Source: Anaspis maculata
Lineage: Eukaryota > Arthropoda > Insecta > Coleoptera > Scraptiidae
Direction of reading: 5' to 3'
DNA: 64,000 nt
NCBI GenBank assembly: GCA_949128115.1
Contig: OX421963.1
Coordinates: 77,619,635-77,683,634 of the forward strand
In this document: piece by piece, positions 44,031 to 52,300 of the stretch
How positions within the stretch are numbered: the first letter of the stretch is position 1
Layout: the number at the start of each line of letters is the position of its first letter
Translations under genes and position numbers: made by a program
The notes under the pieces: generated by a model
Database searches by the model: none
What the model was told of the DNA's origin: nothing
What the model saw: the letters and a program-made list of their open reading frames with translations, nothing else

Positions 44031-45345
44031 GATGTGTGACTGCTGAATGAATGTTTGTCGAGTGTCTCCTGTTCGGATATTTGTAGTGGTATCATAGGTA
44101 GGAGAACCGGTTGTGTTGTGACTAATCAAGATAAGTATCTTCATAATTTTACTAAGTAAGAATTAATTGCGAAAAGATGCTTGAGTTAAACATGCTGTAT
44201 CATGGTGAAGTGTTATGGATCCATATTGTGAAATAGCCTTATTATTTGCAGTTTTCTCAACTATCTACTTATCTACCCACCTATCTATTTAGTTACCTTT
44301 GATGTCGATCACCTTCATGTTTATTTTTTGTGATATTAACAATTTGCAGCTCATGATTTTCAATTACTTTCTACAGAAAACAGAAATCATTTCTTATAGC
44401 CTTGCTTGCAGGTGCAGTTAAGTTAAGTTAATGAAAACTAGCTAGGATCCCACATTTTTTGCCTACACGTACTCATTTTCAGTTGAGCTTATAGTTTAGT
44501 ACTCAGTGCAATTATATAACTTAAGTCAAAACCAGGACGAGACTGTAATAAATGAACTACCGATCAAAATTGTAATATCACGTTTATAGGGACGTCTAGG
44601 TACTGAGCCTCCCAAGATCCCTCTACTGGATTCCTGGTTTGCGCTTGGACTCCAGCAAACTCTAGAACAGGATTAAATTCCAGGATTGAACAGAATTGAA
44701 GGATTGAAGGATTGAACAGGATTAAAATTCAACCTTGGTCAAAATTCCAGTTGATCGCTTGAAATTCCAATAGGGTTGGCCCTCGGGTTGGCCTTTCGAA
44801 ATGTTTTTCCTCTTGCTATCAATCAATGCTTCGAAAGAAAAACTGAGGAAAATAATTAACAGTAGTTTGTTGCTAATCTCATTGTTGTAACAGGAGGTCA
44901 GTCCCCCAGGCTACGAGCCCGTTTCTTTTGCACACGTTAACAATCATTTCATCATACCGTACGAAGCCCAGGCGCATAGAAATTGCTTACCTATCTTTTT
45001 TTTTTAAATTCAAATTCACAAAATTTGAAAAATCACGCAGATTTGCGGGAGACTATATTATGTGACTACCTCGGTGGGTGGCTACCATAGTATATCATTT
45101 GGAACAATAAAAAATGTACAAGGACCCAATTGATTATTATCAATCTATGAATTATTATAAAAATATGGCTTCAGGAACTTTTTCATAGTAGATGAACTTT
45201 GTTGTTCTCAGAGTGCAGCTGTAGATTGTTTTTCTAGGACCTAACGTTTTCGCAGCTCTTCACTTATCTTATGACAATATGTTTTGGTCAAGGTCTCAGT
45301 ACAGCAAAGATGACAATCAATTTTTTTGCCCAAACGTTGAAACAA
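44031..45345. other. Spacer upstream of GST6
   Basis: No gene recognised. A minor degenerate tandem of GGATTGAA/GGATTAAA lies at about 44.67-44.73 kb. GTAGGTA/TACCTACC-type motifs are scattered here as elsewhere in the window. Confidence 0.45.
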
Positions 45346-45554
45346 GTGAGTATGCCTTCACGTGCGTGAGTCTCAGTAGCGCATTTTCTCAAAGAGGCAT
45401 ATTGTGAACGTAAAGAAATTTGGTTGAAGGAGAAACACCATTCCTTGCCCACTTTCTTCATTCGAAACTCATTGTGATATTGTGTTATCAGAATGGGGTA
45501 CTTGCCAATGAAATAGATTTGAATGAAAATTCTTCCACTATCAATATATTTTTT

Positions 45555-46740
45555 TTGTTTGAGGGCGGGAGCTGGGAGCGGCGACTAATCAACAGTAGTC
45601 TATTCTTCTCCATTTTTAGTCGGCTATCCACATAGCGAAAGAATTAGATCGCTATGTCTTCGGGTTTATGTTTTCCATTTATTTCTTACTTTGAGGGCAG
45701 CGTGTGGGGGTGGCAGCATTCGGCAAAGTAATTGTTGCACAGTTTGAGTTAAGAGTCTCTAAATGTTTAAGGAAATATGACAATCAGTGAAAATTGTAAA
45801 AGTTGCATTTTTTTGTTTAAGGGCGGGAGCTGGAGGCGGCGACTAATCAAAAGTGGCCTATCTCTTCCCATTTTTAGTCAGCTATCTATATAGCGGAACA
45901 ATTAGATCACTATGTCTTCAGGGTTATGTTTTACATTTATCTCTTACTTTGGGGGCGGCGTGTGGGAGCGGCAGAGTTTGACAAAGAAATTCTTCCACAG
46001 TTTGAGTTGGGAGTTTCTGAATGTTTGAGGTAACATTAAAATGTAATTCAGTGGAAATTATTGAAAGTTGCACTTTTTTTCTTTTGGGGGTGGAAGTTGG
46101 AGGCGGCGCCATGTCAAAGGTAGCCTATTCTTTCCCATTTTTAGTTAGCTATCCATATAGCGAAAGAATTAGATCGTTATGTCTTCGGGTTTATGTTTTT
46201 CATTCATCTCTCACTTTGAAGGCAGCGTGTGGGGGCGGCAGCATTCGGCAAAGTAACTGTTGCACAGTTTGAGTTGGGAGTTTCCAAATGTGAGGGGAAT
46301 ATGACAATCAGTGAAAATTGTGAAAGTTGCATTTTTTTTTGTTTGGAGGCGGCAGCTGGGGGCGGCGGCTAATTAAAAGTGGCCTATATTTTTCCAATTT
46401 CAGTCAGTTATCATTATATTGAAAGAATTAGATCGCTATGTCTTCAGGTTCATGTTTTACATTCATCTCTCACTTTGGAGGCGGCGTGTGGGAGCGGCAG
46501 AGTTTGGCAAAGAAATTCTTGCACAGTTTGAGTCAAGAGTTTCTAAATGTTCGAGGTAACATTATCAGCTAAATCAGTGAAAATTGTTGAAAGTTGAACT
46601 TTTTATCGTTTGGGGGCGGAATCTGGGGGCGGCGACTAACCAAAAGTAGCCTATCCTTTTCCATTTTCAGTCAGCTATTTATATACCGAAAGAATCAGAT
46701 CGCTATGTCTTCGGGTTCATGTTTTTCATTTTAAAGTGAT
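45555..46740. repeat. Tandem repeat, about 262 bp x 4.5
   Basis: Each unit has GGGCGGGAGCTGG, GCGGCGACTAATCAAAAGT, AAGAATTAGATCGCTATGTC, TTCGGGTTTATGTTTT and CGGCGTGTGGGAGCGGCAG. GATCGCTATGTCTTC or its variant recurs near 45648, 45907, 46172, 46431 and 46698 (spacing 259-267). Confidence 0.9.
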
Positions 46741-47037
46741 TGGGGGCGGTTTTTAGCAGTTTTTTCATGTCGGCGGCGCATATTGGAGACGGAATGTTTT
46801 TTGGCTTACGTTTATAAGTGGCAACTATGTATTACTCAAAAAATGAGAACACCAGAGCTTCAGGTCTGGTAGAAAGTGCGATATTATGTTATTTCAAGTT
46901 TATCGGGGGCGGTTTTCTCTATGTTGGCGGCGCAATATAGACATCCAATATAGCCTAGCCCTCCTTTGGGAGTGACAGCTATGTAACAACGAAAAAATTA
47001 GAAAGCTAGGTCGTCTAGTTTGGGAGGAGTTCGAGGA

Positions 47038-47083
47038 ACGGACGGACGGACGGACGGACGGACGGACGGACGGACGGACGGAC
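47038..47083. repeat. (GGAC)n microsatellite
   Basis: About 11 uninterrupted units of ACGG/GGAC, complement of the (GTCC) part of the GTCY array in element A. The length is consistent with recent expansion. Confidence 0.95.
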
Positions 47084-47128
47084 AAAGCGGTTGCAATAGC
47101 GATTTTCATCAAGATGGAAAATGCGCTA

Positions 47129-47867
47129 AAAATATGGAATTAAGTGTGATGGGAACTCATTGCACTGATGTCACTTCCTCGTTGAACTTTTAGTTATGGT
47201 TATAGTTCTACAATAGTATGTTGTACTTGTAGTGAGTGCCCTACTACAATATCCAAAAATCGATCGCACTTGGAGTTTTGAGTTACTCGAGGGGTGGCGT
47301 TCAAAAATTTCAATTTAAAATCAAGGAGAAACCCGGCCGTCAATCCGTTAGATGCAAAAATAATCGTAATTGCTTACTGCACATCGCATAATCGGATTTG
47401 CAAGGTCAGATTTAGTAAGAAACGATACCCAACATGCCAGTATTGTCTCAATATTATTGAAAATCAAATCTCTTGCACAGGTCACCAATTGTCCCCCTCC
47501 CGAGTTCCCCTCATGGGGACCATAGACATCTAGTCTGTCATTAAGTTCTATCTATAACCCAATGTATTCAAATCTAATCAACTAGCAGGCCGCACCTCGG
47601 AAAGTTTCAGCTTCAAAAAGTAGAAACTTTTCAGGAGTCATCATAGAAAGACTTTACTTCATAGACAGATTTTCACTTTGCAAGACTTCTGGTCACAATC
47701 GGCTCGATATGTATCTTCAGTGCTTATTGAGATATATCGACCCCCATTATACCTACCTATGAATGAATACATTGGCTGTAATAAAAACACACAGTTTGAA
47801 AACTTCCGTGAACACAACACTTCTTGTAAATTGCTGTTCGTTTTGTCGCAGCTGCCCGAAAGTGTAC
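47129..47867. other. Spacer, no gene recognised
   Basis: A + strand frame at 47294-47533 encodes a Cys-containing 79-aa peptide with no spacing I recognise. It is probably chance. Confidence 0.4.
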
Positions 47868-48772
47868 AGTGGAAACACGATAGCTTTTGTCCGGTGTCTG
47901 TACCTTTTTTGGTTGTTTCATTTTCGTCGAGGGCGGCGTATGAGAGCGCCGTCTGCGTCTGTTGGAACCGTTTTTCTTGTAATGGCAAAGGGGCAGGAAA
48001 CACGATTAGTTTTGTCCGGCGTCTGTAACTTCTGTGGTTCTGTTTTTTCGCCAGGAACGGCGTATGGGGGGCGGCGGCGGCTGAAACTATTCATCCTGCA
48101 ATGTCGAATGGACAGGAAACACGATAGTTGTGTCTGTAACTTCTATGGTTTTGTTTTTTCCGTCGGGCGCGGCGTATGTGGGCGGCGACGGGTGAAACAA
48201 TTTTTCCTGCGACGGCGAATGGACAGGAAATACGCTGGTTTTTGTCCGGTGTCTGTAACTTTTGTGGTTCTGTTTTTTTGTCGAGGGCAGCGTATGGGGG
48301 GGGGGTGGCAGCGGCTGAAATTTTTTTCCTGCTATGTAGAATGGACAGAAAATACGACAGTTTTTGTCCGGTGTCTGTAACTTCTGTGGTTTTGTTTTTT
48401 CCGTCGGGGGCGACGTATGGGTGGCGGCGACGGCTAAAAACCATTTTTCCTGCGATGGTGAATGGACAGGAAACACGCTAGTTCTTGTCTGATGTCTGTA
48501 ACTTCTGTGGTTGTTTTTTCGTCGGAAGCGGCGTATGGGGGGCGGTGGCGGCTGAAACTATTTTTCCTGCGATGTCAAATGGACAGAAAACACGATAGTT
48601 TTGGTCCGGTGTCTGTAACTTCTGTAGTTTTGTTTTTTCCGTCGAGGGCGGCGGATGGTGGGCGGCGACGGCTGAAACCCTTTCTCCTGCGATGGCGAAT
48701 GGACAGGAAACACGATAGTTTTTGTCCGGTGCCTGTAACTTGTTTGCTTCCCGTTTGGTGTCGGGCGGCAGC
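47868..48772. repeat. GC-rich satellite, about 118 bp x 7.5
   Basis: Units carry TTGTCCGGTGTCTGTAACTT, CTGTGGTTTTGTTTTTTCCG, TCGGGGGCGGCGTATGGGGG, GGCTGAAACTATTTTTCCTG and CGAATGGACAGGAAACACGA. TGTCTGTA recurs near 47897, 48023, 48135, 48254, 48375, 48496 and 48616, with a variant at 48735. Because units lack stops in several frames, both strands show 100-205 codon frames made of repeated peptides; these are repeat artefacts, not genes. Confidence 0.9.
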
Positions 48773-49355
48773 GGATTTTTGAACGATAAATTATCAAGTA
48801 TTCCAGAGGCGTCAGAAAGAGCTATCCCAAATTGTCCCAGCAGTGCCAGCAGACTTCAGAGAGAAGTGCGATTGCATCATTATTTTGCCGGCGAGCACAC
48901 ACGCGTTGCCAAGGCGACCCGACTTCCAGCGACACACGCGAAAGTGTGACAACGATCGCGTTATCGATAGACAAACCGAGCGCTATTCTTATGTATATTG
49001 AAGCCACTGACTAAATTACGTTTGTTCTAGATTTTTTTATTGAAAATTTTGCTTTCAATTGGAAAGTTGGGGACTTTCAGTATTTTGGTTAGTAACGTTA
49101 AGTGGGTACGATACCGTAAAAATTGCACGTGGAATTATTTGTTTCATGTTGAATGCTAAAAAGCCTGGGCTTATAGGCCCTGTTACTAGGCCCTGTTCAT
49201 AACCAGATACCAGATAAATTGTGAATAGGGAAAAGCTTTCAGCGCCAGCGGCTGAAGTGAACGAAACATAATCAAAACCTTTTTGAAACAGTATTGAGTC
49301 GTGAGTTGAAATGTCTTGGAAATGACACAAATGAGTAAAGAGTTATGACTCATAC
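48773..49355. other. Spacer downstream of GST7
   Basis: No gene recognised. It separates the 118-bp satellite from the GST7 stop codon. Confidence 0.45.
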
Positions 49356-49361
49356 TTTATT
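49356..49361 (-). terminator. GST7 polyadenylation signal overlapping the stop codon
   Basis: On - the coding end reads CAATAAAG, so AATAAA contains the TAA stop. It is the only AATAAA close to the stop; a true signal further downstream was not identified. Confidence 0.35.
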
Positions 49362-52300
49362 GACCCATGATGCTCTTAGCCAAGGTATCAAAATGACCGT
49401 GTCCTTCTCGCAAAACTTCGCCGAAGGGTAGACCGTTGACTCGTTTTAGCCAAGCGTCGACTCTTGGATATTTCTTTGTGTCTAAAGCCATGAAAGATGT
49501 CAGATCGGAAATTGATGTGGCCAAACTGAAATCGGCTATGGTGACGTTTTCACCAGCTGCCCAGTCCTTGTCTTCCAGGAAAGATTCGAGAAACTCGTAG
49601 CATTCATTGATATGCACCAAATCGTAGTCGTCTAGTGCCTTTTTGTCGTGGAACAAGAAACCGCGCTGAAATAAATATAGAGTTCATTCAGCCATGTGAG
49701 TATGTACAGTACTTGTGAAGTGATACACCTAATTTATTGGCACGACTGCTACTACCAAATAGGCGAGTTCTGGATATTATTTCAGGCCGCTTTCATGTCT
49801 CGATGACTTGACTCCACTTGACATCGCCGATTTGATAAATGCAGTCGTGCCAATAAGTAATATCACAGCTGTACAGTCGTGAGATTATTGTTTCGTACCG
49901 ATCGACAGCTGCATCATCAGGTTGGCAAATTTTATGACTTATGTTTTTCTTTGTAGTTTTTTCAAAATTCAACTTCTTTTCCACCCTTTGCCCCCCCCCC
50001 TCATTTTTGGGAAGCGCCCGTATGAGTTGTATTAATTATTCAAAATGAGTAACGGATTATTCAAAATAAGCAATAAACAACTCAAACTTTGAAGAGCGGT
50101 ATCTACGTTATTGAGAGTTTGAAAGGCATTTTGTTACGGTCAAATCAATCAAATTTTTGATTGTCTGTTCACTTTAAAATTGATAGGGTTCAAGCGAGGG
50201 TTCAAGTCTAGACACCCCGTATCTGCATCTATACACAATGTTTGCAAACTTGGGGTAGACAATTGAACCGCAGTTGAGAAATGCTCGAAAAGTACAGAGA
50301 AAAGTTTTGAGAAATTTATGGCTTTAATTTTTGAAAATATGGAGGATCAAAAGGCGTTCCTTCGACCCCCTCTATTTTCGTTATTTTGAAAGATTCTAGT
50401 GAACTCTTTCCAACAGACCAAAAAGCTATGTTTTTGAACCTTTGAATGTGTTTTGTAATTTTATTTACTATACAGGGTGAATCGTAAATCCTGAAAATCC
50501 AGTTTTCTCCAAAAATGCCGGCAAAAAATTTCACATGGGAACTATTTGTGTTATTTGTTGCTCTACATCAGTGTTATAACCTCTAGACGACCCGCTAGTC
50601 GAGTGGACTGCGTGTTCGCTCGGCAAGCAGGGCTCCCGGGTTCGATTCCTGGGCAGCAGGTCTGGATGATGTGCTGTTTGAACGGAATTTTTCAGCTTGT
50701 ATCAATACAAAAAAAGCAGCTTACTCCTATGGCATTGCCGATAAGGAGAAAACAAACTTTTAAACTTTTTTCATAACCTCTAGACTTTCCACGAGCTTTT
50801 TAGAGGAAAAATAGATTTTTAAGATTCATGACTCACCCGGTACACTAAACGAAATTACAGAACACGTTTGAAACTTGAAAAAATTTGCTTTGTGTTCTGA
50901 TAAAAAAAGTTGACTGAATTCTTTCAAAATAACGAAAATAGAAAGGGTCGACGGACCACTTTTTGACCCCCCACCTCGCCCTCCATATTGCGAAAAATAA
51001 GAATCATAATTTTTTCCAACATTTTTTTGGCACTTCTGGTGCATTTCTCTACCTGTTGCTCAATTTTCCACCCCAAGTTGGCTAACACCCTGTATCTATG
51101 TATATTATGAAGAACGTTAAGTCTGAGCATAAGTAGAACATTTTTGTGCTGCTTTCCAGACGAAACTTTTTACAGCAGTAAACAATTTAAACTCATGTTC
51201 TCCATACAGGGTGTATCATAAGTATCGAATTTCGACAGGACTACGGTATATGGCATTCTCCATTGAATCCACAAAAAAAAGATGTGATTCTTTGACTTTT
51301 TTTCATCTATTTTTTTACCAGAAGATACACAACCGACTAATAAAAACAATAAGTTATAACAATAAAAATTAATAATAATGACGGTCGGCGGTCCCCAAAA
51401 TGCTGGTAGCATTTCCCCGTTGGATGCAAAGGCTGATCTTTTGCAAGAGCCATGATTTGGCCCTTTTTTCGCCCGTGTTTGCGATGATTTTCCGCCCTAT
51501 TTTGTCAGTTAGGGACTTAGCTTGATCCCCGAAGGAACCAAGGGTTTCAACGCCGAAGGGGATGAAGACGTAGTTCTCCAGGTCTGCGTATTTTCTCGTT
51601 TTGAGAACTTCAGCGTGGTTGGCGGCAGCAGCAGGTTCCTTCGTTGTCCGCGGAATATGGGTGGTGGCGAAGGTGTCAACACATGTTGCGTCCCAGATAA
51701 GTGCTTTTCCGCGGTGCCAGGGTGTCAGAGTTACTCCATCTGGTCGTCTACCATCGGAGGTGGAGATACCGGGCGGTTCGAGTATTGATGGTATTCCTGC
51801 TGATGTCAGAGCGCGATGGAGAATGTCGTTGATAGAGGCGTGGCGAGGTGTTCTGCCTGACTGTTTGATGCAGCTGAGGCCGTGGCGGCCTAAGGTATCA
51901 ACTGGGGCGCCACAATGGCAACTGTGATGTTCGTAGATGGGACAGCCGAGGCGTAATGAGGCGGCGATACGTACAGATTCGTCATCAAGAAAAGTGCCGA
52001 GAGCGGTGGAAGGGATAGGGAGAAGCCAAGCGCCGGATTCCTTGGTGTTGACAGCTAGAAGGCGAGCGTGTTCGGTGGGATCAACTAATGTTTGTGAGAA
52101 TAAAAATGACAGGTGTTTATTGGCAATTGGTAAGTCCCAGGACTTTTGAAGGCTGGGGAGATCCGGGGTAGTTGACCCGCTTAAAGTTTGCCAGTGAATG
52201 TAAGCGTCTGATGTCATGTTTTCGATCGTTACGTCTTTAAAAAAAGACGGGATTAGGGAATGAACCAGACTGAAAACTTTATGACAAGACGATATGTAAG

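Larger units (their letters stand above)
45346..47128 (-). mobile_element. Helentron-like element B with 262-bp tandem repeats
   Basis: Inverted relative to element A. It opens with GAGTATGCCTTCACGTGCGT, then GAGTCTCAGTAGCGCA, the complement of element A's end, and closes with a (GGAC)n array and GGAAAATGCGCT, matching A's AGCGCATTTTC start. Between them lie five 262-bp repeats plus a related tail. No Rep/helicase is encoded. Confidence 0.6.

Noticed and set aside
47294..47533. 79-aa Cys-containing peptide on +
   Set aside because: Cys spacing fits no finger type I know, and the frame lacks supporting context.
47763..48797. Long frames on both strands (up to 205 codons)
   Set aside because: They are translations of the 118-bp satellite; the peptides repeat every 39-40 residues and both strands are equally open.
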